Source of the DNA: an uncultured bacterium
Lineage (GTDB): Bacteria > Acidobacteriota > Thermoanaerobaculia > Thermoanaerobaculales > Thermoanaerobaculaceae
DNA: 64,000 bases
Direction: 5' to 3'
Assembly (NCBI GenBank): GCA_937924755.1
Contig: CALEVZ010000037.1
Coordinates: forward strand, 1-64,000
The position numbers and the translations under genes are program-made. The notes beneath the pieces are model-generated. The model did not search any database. It was not told where the DNA came from and was given only the letters and a program-made list of their open reading frames with translations. Positions 1 to 8,369 of this stretch are shown here, one piece after another. Position 1 is the stretch's first letter; the number at the start of each line of letters is the position of its first letter.

Positions 1-2
1 CC

Positions 3-104
3 GTCTCGCACGTGTTCATCTGGCAGTCGCTGATCATTCTGGTGGGCGTGGTGTTGTGGCTCCTTTGGGTGCAACGGTATGCGCCGAGCCCCGCGAGCCG
101 ATAG
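3..104 (+). CDS. C-terminal fragment of a membrane protein, probably exosortase (XrtH-like), truncated by the window edge
   Basis: Open frame from base 3: VSHVFIWQSLIILVGVVLWLLWVQRYAPSPASR*; hydrophobic C-terminus, directly upstream of an exosortase-associated-like membrane protein. Family call is inference. Confidence 0.45.
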   Translation, partial: VSHVFIWQSLIILVGVVLWLLWVQRYAPSPASR

Positions 105-672
105 CGTCGCCGGGCTGCTGCGTCGGCTGCCGCTGGCGGTGCTGCTCGCCATGGGTGTGTGGCTCGCGGTGCGGCCCTTCTATAACCCGGCGCTGGTCTG
201 GGTGACGCAGGGGGTCGCACGGCTGCTGGAATACCCGCGCGCCACGGTGATCACGGTGGATGGTTCGTACGCCATCATCGGGCGCTCCGATTTGCGAGTG
301 GACTCGGGCAGGCTGAAGTACTCCCTCACCCAGATTCACTTCAACCTGGTGCCGTTTTTGGCGCTGTGCTTGGCGTTTCAAGGGGCACTCAAGGGAGGTG
401 GGTGGCGCCGGGTGGCAGGGGCGACGGGCATCCTCGCGGTGTCGCACGTATTCACGTTGCTCCTGCAGGTGAAGGCCTTCTTTGCATTTAACCTGGGCCC
501 GTGGAGTGCGGCGCACTACAGCAACTTAGAGCGGGATCTGATCGGTGGCGCCCGCTACTTCTTCGATATTCCGGTAACCTTCGCGTTGCCCCTGCTGTTG
601 TGGGTGGCTGCCTACCCCGACCGCGTTCTGGCCCTGCTGGGACTGGCTGCCGAGGAGCAAGCCGAGGTGTAG
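79..672 (+). CDS. Multi-pass membrane protein resembling exosortase H-associated membrane protein
   Basis: 197 aa, several TM segments, overlaps the 3' end of the upstream exosortase-like fragment. Confidence 0.55.
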   Translation: MRRAPRADSVAGLLRRLPLAVLLAMGVWLAVRPFYNPALVWVTQGVARLLEYPRATVITVDGSYAIIGRSDLRVDSGRLKYSLTQIHFNLVPFLALCLAFQGALKGGGWRRVAGATGILAVSHVFTLLLQVKAFFAFNLGPWSAAHYSNLERDLIGGARYFFDIPVTFALPLLLWVAAYPDRVLALLGLAAEEQAEV

Positions 673-677
673 CAGCA

Positions 678-707
678 TGGGAGGCAGTCGTGCCAGGCTA
701 CCTCCCA
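678..707 (+). terminator. Hairpin downstream of the exosortase-associated gene, possible terminator
   Basis: TGGGAGG ... CCTCCCA 7-bp stem just after the stop at 672; no clear T-tract. Confidence 0.35.
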
Positions 708-919
708 GCGTCAGAACCTTTGGAACAAGAGACCCCCGTCCGGTCCCCCAGGGGGTGGGTGGCGCAAAGGCCTCCCAGGTGCAACCGAGTCTCTCTTTAA
801 GGCACCCGTGCTGGTCGGGAGCTGGTCGTTGGGCTGTCGGGCCGCGGAGGTCGAAAGTGGGGCGGTGGCCACTTCTGCAGCGACGGCAGCGGTGCTAGGC
901 TTTCCCCGATGGAGGCTCC

Positions 920-2551
920 ATGCAGACCGCCTCGATCGTCGCCAACCGCGATACCGATGGCCCCGAGCTCCTGATCGCCCGCAGCCCGGCCACCGGTGAG
1001 GTGCTTGCTTCCCTCCGGGCGCTGGACGCAGAGGGCGCCGGCGCGGCGGTGGCGGCGGCGTTTTCTGCATTTGCCGGATACTCCCGCACCCCTTTCGCCG
1101 AGCGCCAACGATGGCTGGCCAGATGGCTGGCCATCATGGTGGACGAGCGCGAAGAACTGGCCCAGCTGGTGGCGCGGGAGAACGGCAAGCCGGTGGCGGA
1201 AGCGCTGCTGGTGGACGTGTTCCCGGCCTGCGACGCGCTGGCCTATCTATCCCGCCATGCGCACAGACTGCTGCGCTTCGAGCCGGTGCGTCCGCGGCAG
1301 ATCCTCTTCGCCCACTGGCGGGCCGGTTATCGCTTCGACCCTCTGGGTGTGGTTGCCGTGATCGCGCCGTGGAATTACCCGGTGGCCATACCGGTGATCG
1401 AGATCGCCGCCGCGCTGGCGGCCGGGAACACGGTGGTCTTCAAACCGGCTTCCGCCACCGCCCTGACCGGCCTGGCGGTGGCGGACATGGCCCGGCGGGC
1501 GGGGTTTCCGCCGGGGGTGCTGAACACCGTGGTGCTGCCCGGCAGGGCCACCGATGCCCTGGTGGACGACCCACGCGTGGCCAAGGTGCTGTTCACCGGC
1601 TCGGTGGCCATCGGCCGCCGGGTGGCGCAGCGCTGCGCGGCGCGCCTCGCACCCTGTCAGCTGGAGCTGGGGGGCAAGGATGCGGCGGTGGTGGCGGCGG
1701 ATGCGCACCGGGAGCGCACCGCCCAGGGGCTGGTTTGGGGCGCCTTCATGAACTCGGGGCAGACCTGCGCCTCCATCGAGCGGGTGTACGTGGAGCAAGC
1801 CGTTTTCGAGCCCTTGTTGCAACGGGTCGTGGAACTGACGCACCAGCTCAAGATCGGGGATCCCCTGGGCGAGGACACCGACCTGGGACCCATGACCACC
1901 GCCGAGCAGCGGGAGGAGGTCCATCGCCAGGTGTCGGCAGCGCTGGCGGCCGGTGCCAGAGCCCTGACCGGCGGCGTTCTCCCTGCGGGTAGCGGGTATT
2001 ACTACCCACCCACGGTGCTCGTGGGTGTCACCGACGATATGGACGTCATGACCGAAGAGACTTTCGGCCCGGTGTTGCCGATGGTGCCGGTGGCGAGCCT
2101 GGAGGAGGGGGTGCGGCGCGCCAACGCCTCCCGCTTTGGGCTGACCGCCTCGGTATGGACGCGCTCTCGGGCCACGGCGCTGCGCCTGCAGCGGGAGCTG
2201 GAAGCGGGGGTAGTCACGGTCAACGACCACGTGGTGGCGTTCGGCGAGGTCACCGGCAGCTGGGGCGGCTTGCGGGAGAGCGGCATCGGCCGCTCCCATG
2301 GCAGGTACGGTTTGCTGGAGCTGTGCAACATCAAATACGTCACCTGGGATGCTGGTACGGACCGCGCCATGCCCTGGTACTACCCCTATGATCAGGATTT
2401 TGGCCGTTTCATTCGAGCCGGGATTCCGGCACTGTACGCTGCGGGTAGGACTAAAGTGGTCTCGTTGCTGAAGCTGGCCAGAACGCGGCGGTTTCGCACG
2501 CGGGCGCGCCTGGGCTCGATTGTTGCCAACGCCGATCGCCTGTTTCCCTGA
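920..2551 (+). CDS. Aldehyde dehydrogenase family protein (NAD(P)-dependent)
   Basis: APWNYPVAIPV, FTGSVAIGRRVA, LELGGKDAAVV, NSGQTCASIERVYV, EETFGPVLP motifs. Confidence 0.95.
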   Translation: MQTASIVANRDTDGPELLIARSPATGEVLASLRALDAEGAGAAVAAAFSAFAGYSRTPFAERQRWLARWLAIMVDEREELAQLVARENGKPVAEALLVDVFPACDALAYLSRHAHRLLRFEPVRPRQILFAHWRAGYRFDPLGVVAVIAPWNYPVAIPVIEIAAALAAGNTVVFKPASATALTGLAVADMARRAGFPPGVLNTVVLPGRATDALVDDPRVAKVLFTGSVAIGRRVAQRCAARLAPCQLELGGKDAAVVAADAHRERTAQGLVWGAFMNSGQTCASIERVYVEQAVFEPLLQRVVELTHQLKIGDPLGEDTDLGPMTTAEQREEVHRQVSAALAAGARALTGGVLPAGSGYYYPPTVLVGVTDDMDVMTEETFGPVLPMVPVASLEEGVRRANASRFGLTASVWTRSRATALRLQRELEAGVVTVNDHVVAFGEVTGSWGGLRESGIGRSHGRYGLLELCNIKYVTWDAGTDRAMPWYYPYDQDFGRFIRAGIPALYAAGRTKVVSLLKLARTRRFRTRARLGSIVANADRLFP

Positions 2552-2564
2552 AAACGAGGTGGGT

Positions 2565-3338
2565 ATGCGCTGGGAGCTCATCATCCTGGACGGATCCGAC
2601 AAACGCTTCCCGCTCCCCCCTGCGGGAGAGGTCTTGGTCGGGTCGGCGGCTGAGTGCGCAATTCGCCTGGCGGTGGCGGATGTTTCCCGGCGTCACGCCC
2701 TGCTCACCGTGCGGCGGGGCAAGATCTCGGTGCTCGATCTGGGCAGCAAGAATGGCACCTTTGTCGCAGGACAACGGGTCAAGGAAGCAACGCTTGCGGC
2801 CGGCGATTTGGTGCGGTTTTCCTCTGTGTTGGCCCAGCTGATGCCGGTTGGAAGCAGCTGGGACGAGGGGGAGGGGCAGGCACGGGCAAGTGGGGTCGGG
2901 AGCCACCGCCAGTTGAGCCCAACCGATGAGATGCCTGCAGGGGAAGACACCCTTGGCATCGGCTGGCTGCTGGCCCGCTGGGGTCGGGAGGGCGGCAGCG
3001 CCATGGCGGTCACCCTGGAGTGGATCGTGCGGACGGCCGGGGCGCGCGGCGCTGCAGTGCTCCTCCTCGAAGGTGCCGACCGCGTCGTCGAGGCGGCCAG
3101 CGGCGAGATAGAAGGCGTTCTCGCCAGCGGCACCCTGGTGTCAACCCTGAGTCGGGCCTCGCAGCGGGCGAGGGCGCTTGAGACCATCGCCCTCGAAGAC
3201 GAGGCGGGGGAGGTCCTGGCCCTCAAATGCATCGAGACCTGCTGGCTTCTCCTGGCCCTGAAGGACGTCAGGCCCACCGCCGGTCAGATGGAGCTGTACG
3301 CTCGTGCGGTGACGGTGGCCCACCGCCTCGACCATTGA
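2565..3338 (+). CDS. FHA domain protein with C-terminal GAF-like region
   Basis: VGSAAECAIRL..DVSRRHALL..LDLGSKNGTFVAGQRV is a classical FHA signature; start chosen at ATG 2565. Confidence 0.85.
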   Translation: MRWELIILDGSDKRFPLPPAGEVLVGSAAECAIRLAVADVSRRHALLTVRRGKISVLDLGSKNGTFVAGQRVKEATLAAGDLVRFSSVLAQLMPVGSSWDEGEGQARASGVGSHRQLSPTDEMPAGEDTLGIGWLLARWGREGGSAMAVTLEWIVRTAGARGAAVLLLEGADRVVEAASGEIEGVLASGTLVSTLSRASQRARALETIALEDEAGEVLALKCIETCWLLLALKDVRPTAGQMELYARAVTVAHRLDH

Positions 3339-3339
3339 A

Positions 3340-4458
3340 GTGCACATTCAGGCGCCAGGCGCTGCTGGCGCCGGCGCGGCAGAGGAGGACGAAATTCGCG
3401 ACCGGAATGACGCTGCTGCTGGGCTTGTGGTGATCTCGGAGGTATGGCGCTCGGGCCGCATCGAGTCGGTGCACCTGGGGGCCGCGGCGGTGGTCGACGC
3501 TTCCGGGAGGCTCCTCGCCCGAGCCGGGGATCCCTCCCTGTCGACCTACCTGCGCTCGGCGGCCAAGCCAGTGCAGTTGACCGCGATGTTGGCGGCTGGT
3601 TTGGAAAGATTTCTGCCCCTTACCCCGGCCGAACTCGCCGTCTGCGCCGCCTCCCACGGTGGCGAGCCGGGCCACGTCGAACTCGTCAGCCGTTTGCTGC
3701 GCCGCGGCGGCCTGGGCGAGCACGACCTGCGGTGCGGCGCCGCCTGGCCCCTGGATGGGGAGGCGGCGCGCCAGCTGCTCCGCTTGGGTCGCCAGGCCAC
3801 TCCCCTCTACAACAACTGCTCCGGCAAGCACACCGCCATGCTCTTGACCTGCCGGGCCAATGACTGGCCGTTGGCCTCCTATCAGGCCCCGGATCATCCG
3901 CTGCAAAAGATAATAATGGCGGAAGTTGCGGCAATGGCGGGGGGCGTCCCGGGGGTTGGCGTCGACGGCTGCGGGGTGCCGACGTTTTATCTGTCGCTGC
4001 ACGCTGCCGCGCGCATGACCGCGGCGCTAATCGAGCGGGCCGACAGCGAAGAAGCCGCCCGCCGGGTGGTTGCGGCCATGACCAACCATCCATGGTTCAC
4101 CTCGGGTTCGCAACGCTTGGCCTACCAGCTCATGCAGGCGGTTCCGCAGCTGCTGGCCAAGGAGGGGGCGGAGGGCTTTTTCGTGGTCGGCATTCCCCGG
4201 CAACGATCCCCCTGGGGCAGGGCGGTGGCGCTGGCCGTGAAGGTGCTGGATGGGGCCGGTGAGGAGGCCAGGGGAAGGGAGCCGGGGGTGCTCGCTGCCC
4301 TTACCTCCCTCGGCGTCCTGTCGCAAAGGGAGCGCGGACTGCTTCAAGCCAGGGCGAATCCCCCGGTCCACAACTCACCCGGAGATGTGGTTGGGGAAGT
4401 GCGGGGAGTGCTGCGACTGGAGCCTGCCGAGGCAGAGAAAGGTCGGCGTCGCGTCTGA
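3340..4458 (+). CDS. L-asparaginase II family protein (Rhizobium etli type)
   Basis: EVWRSGRIESVHLG, RSAAKPVQ, CAASHGGEPGHV, YNNCSGKHTAML, GVDGCGVPTFYL motifs; start uncertain (GTG 3340 or 3427). Confidence 0.88.
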   Translation: MHIQAPGAAGAGAAEEDEIRDRNDAAAGLVVISEVWRSGRIESVHLGAAAVVDASGRLLARAGDPSLSTYLRSAAKPVQLTAMLAAGLERFLPLTPAELAVCAASHGGEPGHVELVSRLLRRGGLGEHDLRCGAAWPLDGEAARQLLRLGRQATPLYNNCSGKHTAMLLTCRANDWPLASYQAPDHPLQKIIMAEVAAMAGGVPGVGVDGCGVPTFYLSLHAAARMTAALIERADSEEAARRVVAAMTNHPWFTSGSQRLAYQLMQAVPQLLAKEGAEGFFVVGIPRQRSPWGRAVALAVKVLDGAGEEARGREPGVLAALTSLGVLSQRERGLLQARANPPVHNSPGDVVGEVRGVLRLEPAEAEKGRRRV

Positions 4459-4689
4459 CTACTCTTCGTCGTCCTCGTCTTCCTCCAGGTCGTCCAAGTA
4501 CTCCTCCTCATCTTCGTCGCCGTCGTCGTCTTCGAAATCCTGCTCGAAATCCTCGGGCAGGGCAAAGGCGTCGGGGTCGTTGTTCCCACACACATCGCAG
4601 GCCGCCCGGCGAATCTCGCCGTCCCGCCAGGTGAACTCGTCGACCTCGGACTCGCACTCCAGGCAAATGATGTAGTCGGGTTTGGCCAT
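4459..4689 (-). CDS. Short acidic zinc-ribbon protein (CxxC...CxxCGN, Asp/Glu-rich tail)
   Basis: MAKPDYIICLECESEVDEFTWRDGEIRRAACDVCGNNDPDAF..; GGAGGGA ribosome site before ATG at 4689; paralogous to 6568..6765. Confidence 0.8.
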   Translation of the reverse strand: MAKPDYIICLECESEVDEFTWRDGEIRRAACDVCGNNDPDAFALPEDFEQDFEDDDGDEDEEEYLDDLEEDEDDEE

Positions 4690-4775
4690 CACTCCCTCCG
4701 TCACTCACCTTCCTACCGCAGGCCGACTCTAGCGAGGCACGCCGGCTGACGCAAGATGGCCGTTCGCCGGTCTGT

Positions 4776-6578
4776 TCAGTCCTCCACGCGACGGACGGCC
4801 ACCCCCACCGCACCCGGGCCGGTGTGGGCGGCGAGGACCGCGGCGAGATTGACGATGGCGATGTCCGCCGCGCCCAGCCGGCGCATCAGACGTTCGGCCA
4901 CCGCTTCGGCGGCGCCAACGGCGTTGGCGTGGGCCACCAGCGCCCGCGCCCGGGCGCCGCGCGCCCAGCGAGCGGCACGGTCGGCGATCCGCCGCAGGGC
5001 GGCGGGAAAGCCGATGGCCACCCCGGCCTTCTCGGCCACTCCGTCGCGGTCGAGGGAGAGGATCGGCTTGAGGCGGAGCACCCCTGCCAGGCGGGCCATG
5101 GAAGGAGGAACGCGCCCGCCGCGGACGGCGGTCTCCAGGGAAGGAAAGGTGGCAAAGAGCTTGGTCGCGGCCGCCGCCCGCTCGGCGGCAGCGGCGATCT
5201 CCTCCAGGCTCGCCCCCTGGCGGCGGGCTTCGCCTGCCGCCTCCACCACCAGGCCGAGGGTGACGGAAAGCTGCTTGCTGTCGACGACGCGGATGCGTCG
5301 GGGGTCGACCTCGCGGCTGGCGGCCAGAGCCGCCTGATACGTCCCCGATAGGCCAGCGGAGAGATGCACGGACAGGATCGACTGGTGGGTTTCCAGCAGC
5401 TTCCGGTAGATGCGGCGGAACTCCCCGACTGCCGGCTGGGAGGTGCGCGGACTGACCGAGCTGGTGGCCAGCTTGCGGTAGAACTGGGCGGGGGTGATGT
5501 CCACGCCGTCGGTGAACGCCTCGTCCCCGAACGTGATGGACAGGGGGACGCGGACCAGCTGGAGGGCGTAGCAGGTGGTCTCGGGAAGATCACAGGAGGA
5601 GTCGGTGACCAGGGCGATGGAGGAGTGGTGGACCGCCAGCTGCTGCAGGACCATGTCGTCGATCTTGGTGCGGGCGACAGAAGCGAGTTCGGCAAGGGTG
5701 GAGAACAGGCGAAGAGGCTCGTTGGTGTGGATGTGGACGCGCAGCCGCGAACCGCCGCCGGCCAGCACCAGGGAATCGCCAAACGGCTGCAGAATTTCAG
5801 CGAGCCGTTTGCGGTCGAGGCCTCTGCCCTCCAGGAGGGCCTCCGCGCAGTAGCGGTATGCAAAGCTGGCCTGGGCGTGCGCGGCCGCAAACGGCCTCGC
5901 CTCCGCCTGGGCCGACAGTCCGGTGCGCAGCCAGGACGCGGCGCGGCGGTCGGCGAAGATGCTGGAAATGCCCTCCAGGAAGTACACGAACCCCTGTGCA
6001 CCGGCATCGACGACGTTGTTGACGGCCAGTATCCTGAGCTGGCGAGGGGTGTCGGCCAGGGCGAGGCGCGCCCGCTCCAGGGCGCGCGCCAGCAGCTCGG
6101 GAAATCCCCTTGCCGAGCGGGCATGCTCCTCCAGGGCGACCGACCACGCCTTGAGCACCGAAAGGATGGTGCCATCGACGGGTTGCGCCAGGGCATCGCG
6201 GGCGCTCTCGGCGCCGCGGCGGGCCGCGGCGACGAACTCCTTCATGCCCACCTGCACCGCACTGCCGACCGATTCGGCCAGGCCGTGGAGGAACTGGGCG
6301 AAGATCGCCCCCGAGTTGCCGCGCGCCCCCTCCAGAGCGGCGTCGGCGGCCAGGCGGATGCTCTGGCCGACGGTGAGCGTGCGAGTCGGGACGAGGGCCG
6401 CCGCGGCGGCGCGCAGGGTCGCCGCCAGGTTGGCGCCGGTGTCGGCGTCGGCGACGGGGAAAACGTTGATGCGGTTGAGGGTCTCCTGCTCGCGCAGCAC
6501 CGCCAGGGCGCCGGCTCGCAGGGCACGCGCAAAGCGAGGGCCGTTGAGGGTGCGCACCGATGGACCCTCACTCCACAT
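4776..6578 (-). CDS. DhaL/DAK2-type kinase domain fused to DegV (fatty-acid-binding) domain
   Basis: N-term NRINVFPVADADTGANL..GARGNSGAIFAQFL (DhaL); C-term VTDSSCDLPE..VPLSITFGDEAFTDGVDIT..TSQPAVGEF..LSAGLSGTYQAA (DegV). Confidence 0.92.
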   Translation of the reverse strand: MWSEGPSVRTLNGPRFARALRAGALAVLREQETLNRINVFPVADADTGANLAATLRAAAAALVPTRTLTVGQSIRLAADAALEGARGNSGAIFAQFLHGLAESVGSAVQVGMKEFVAAARRGAESARDALAQPVDGTILSVLKAWSVALEEHARSARGFPELLARALERARLALADTPRQLRILAVNNVVDAGAQGFVYFLEGISSIFADRRAASWLRTGLSAQAEARPFAAAHAQASFAYRYCAEALLEGRGLDRKRLAEILQPFGDSLVLAGGGSRLRVHIHTNEPLRLFSTLAELASVARTKIDDMVLQQLAVHHSSIALVTDSSCDLPETTCYALQLVRVPLSITFGDEAFTDGVDITPAQFYRKLATSSVSPRTSQPAVGEFRRIYRKLLETHQSILSVHLSAGLSGTYQAALAASREVDPRRIRVVDSKQLSVTLGLVVEAAGEARRQGASLEEIAAAAERAAAATKLFATFPSLETAVRGGRVPPSMARLAGVLRLKPILSLDRDGVAEKAGVAIGFPAALRRIADRAARWARGARARALVAHANAVGAAEAVAERLMRRLGAADIAIVNLAAVLAAHTGPGAVGVAVRRVED

Positions 6579-6765
6579 CGTCCTCGTCCGCCTCCTCGTC
6601 GGTCCCTGCGCTCATCTCTTCCAGCTCGTCCTCGGTGCAGAAGAGGCTGGGATCGTCATTGCCGCATGCCGGGCAGCTCGCCTCCAGCACCACCCCGCCG
6701 GACCACTCGAAGACGTACGTCGGAGTGTCGCACTCCAGGCACACCAGGTAATCGGGTTCGAGCAT
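6568..6765 (-). CDS. Short acidic zinc-ribbon protein, paralogue of 4459..4689
   Basis: MLEPDYLVCLECDTPTYVFEWSGGVVLEASCPACGNDDPSLF..; overlaps the DhaL-DegV start by 11 bp. Confidence 0.8.
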   Translation of the reverse strand: MLEPDYLVCLECDTPTYVFEWSGGVVLEASCPACGNDDPSLFCTEDELEEMSAGTDEEADEDDVE

Positions 6766-6846
6766 CGTCCCATGCTATACCAACCGCGTCACGGGACCAA
6801 CGCCTTCCCCTACGAACGGCAGGACGTGGTACTAATACCATGACGA

Positions 6847-7620
6847 ATGGATCTCGCCTCCCGTTTCTATGACCTCACCTGGCGGCGGGTGCGCCACCTG
6901 GGCGGGGTGACCTCCCTGGCGCTGGCGACGCTTCACCGCATGGTCACGCCACCCTTCCAGGGACGTGAAGTTCTGCGGCAGTTCGAGGCGCTGGTGGTCG
7001 ATTCATGGAAGCTGGCGGCGACCATCGCGTTTTTCACTGGTATGGTGATGGCGCTGCAGACGGCCTACGCCCTGGCTGCCTTCGGCGCCAAGCTGTACGT
7101 GGGCGAGGTGGTGGGCCTGTCCATGGTGCGCGAGCTGGCGCCGGTGCTCACGGCGCTGATGGTGGGGGGGAGGGTGGGGGCCGGGATAGCCGCCGAGCTG
7201 GGTACGATGGCGGTCAGCGAGCAGGTGGACGCCATGCGTTCGCTGGGCGCCGATCCCCTGCGCAAGCTGGTGGTGCCAAGGCTGTGGGCGCTGCTCGTAG
7301 GTCTGCCGCTGCTGGTGGTTCTCGCCAACGTGGCGGGCATCCTCGGCGGGATGGTCATCTCCACCTGGGAGCTGGATATCACGCTCGGCTTCTACTTTGC
7401 CCATGTGATGCGGCTGATGGACTACGGCGATTTCTTTTCGGGGCTGGGGAAAACGTTCTTCTTCGCCTTCGCCATCGGCATCATCGCCTGCTACAACGGG
7501 CTCTCGACCCAGGGCGGGGCGGGTGGGGTGGGCCGTGCCGCTACCGAGACCGTGGTGGCGGTGGCCATCTCCGTGCTGGTGCTGGATTTCTTCCTCACCA
7601 AGTTGTTCCTCTCCCTATGA
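6847..7620 (+). CDS. mlaE: MlaE family ABC transporter permease
   Basis: MVREL(A)PVLTALMVGGRVGAGIAAELGTMAVSEQVDAMRSLGADP is the MlaE/YrbE signature. Confidence 0.93.
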   Translation: MDLASRFYDLTWRRVRHLGGVTSLALATLHRMVTPPFQGREVLRQFEALVVDSWKLAATIAFFTGMVMALQTAYALAAFGAKLYVGEVVGLSMVRELAPVLTALMVGGRVGAGIAAELGTMAVSEQVDAMRSLGADPLRKLVVPRLWALLVGLPLLVVLANVAGILGGMVISTWELDITLGFYFAHVMRLMDYGDFFSGLGKTFFFAFAIGIIACYNGLSTQGGAGGVGRAATETVVAVAISVLVLDFFLTKLFLSL

Positions 7621-8369
7621 CGAGGCCGGGAACCGTGCTGGTGCAACTTCGCGGAGTCACCCGGCGGTTTGGCTCGCGGGAGGTCCTCAAGGGCATCGAT
7701 CTCGACCTGTGCGAAGGGGAAACGCTCGTCGTGCTAGGCCAGTCGGGAAGCGGAAAGTCCGTGCTTCTCAAACACATCAATGGCCTCCTGCGGCCCGATT
7801 CGGGAGGCGTGACGGTGCTGGGATGCGATGTGGGCCGGCTGCCGGAGCGGGATCTGGTGGAGCTGCGTCGACGGGTGTCCTACATCTTCCAGATGGGGGC
7901 CCTCTTTGATTCTCTAAACGTGGGTGAGAACGTCGCCTTTCCCCTGCGGGAGCACACCACCCTCGGGGAGGGGGAGGTGAGGGAACGGGTTGCCGCCTAC
8001 CTGGGACGGGTCGGACTGGCCGGGACGGAACGCCTGACAACGGCCGAGCTGTCGGGTGGAATGCGCAAAAGGGTGGCGTTGGCGCGAGGCCTCGTCCTCG
8101 AGCCGGCGGTCATCCTCTACGACGAACCCACGGCGGGTCTGGACCCCCTCACCGGCCTGGCGATCACCCGCCTGATCCGGGAGATCAGCGAAGGGGGAGA
8201 GACGGCGTCGCTGGTGGTGACCCACGACCTCGCCGTCGCCCGGGAGCTGGGCGGCAAGGTGGCCTTTCTCCGGGACGGCCGGTTCGTTTTTCGCGGCGAG
8301 CTGGAGCAGGCGGCTTGCGAGGACGGCCTGGTGGGTGAGTTCGTGCGAGCAGGAGGTGTCCGTGATTGA
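7617..8369 (+). CDS. mlaF: ABC transporter ATP-binding protein (MlaF family)
   Basis: GQSGSGKSVLLKHINGLL (Walker A), ELSGGMRKRVALARGL, ILYDEPTAGLDP; ATGA overlap with the permease. Confidence 0.94.
   Translation: MTRPGTVLVQLRGVTRRFGSREVLKGIDLDLCEGETLVVLGQSGSGKSVLLKHINGLLRPDSGGVTVLGCDVGRLPERDLVELRRRVSYIFQMGALFDSLNVGENVAFPLREHTTLGEGEVRERVAAYLGRVGLAGTERLTTAELSGGMRKRVALARGLVLEPAVILYDEPTAGLDPLTGLAITRLIREISEGGETASLVVTHDLAVARELGGKVAFLRDGRFVFRGELEQAACEDGLVGEFVRAGGVRD

Noticed and set aside
1247-2602. 451-aa minus-strand ORF
   Set aside because: Antisense to the aldehyde dehydrogenase; no recognisable domains.
5364-6872. 502-aa plus-strand ORF
   Set aside because: Antisense to the DhaL-DegV gene, which has clear family motifs.
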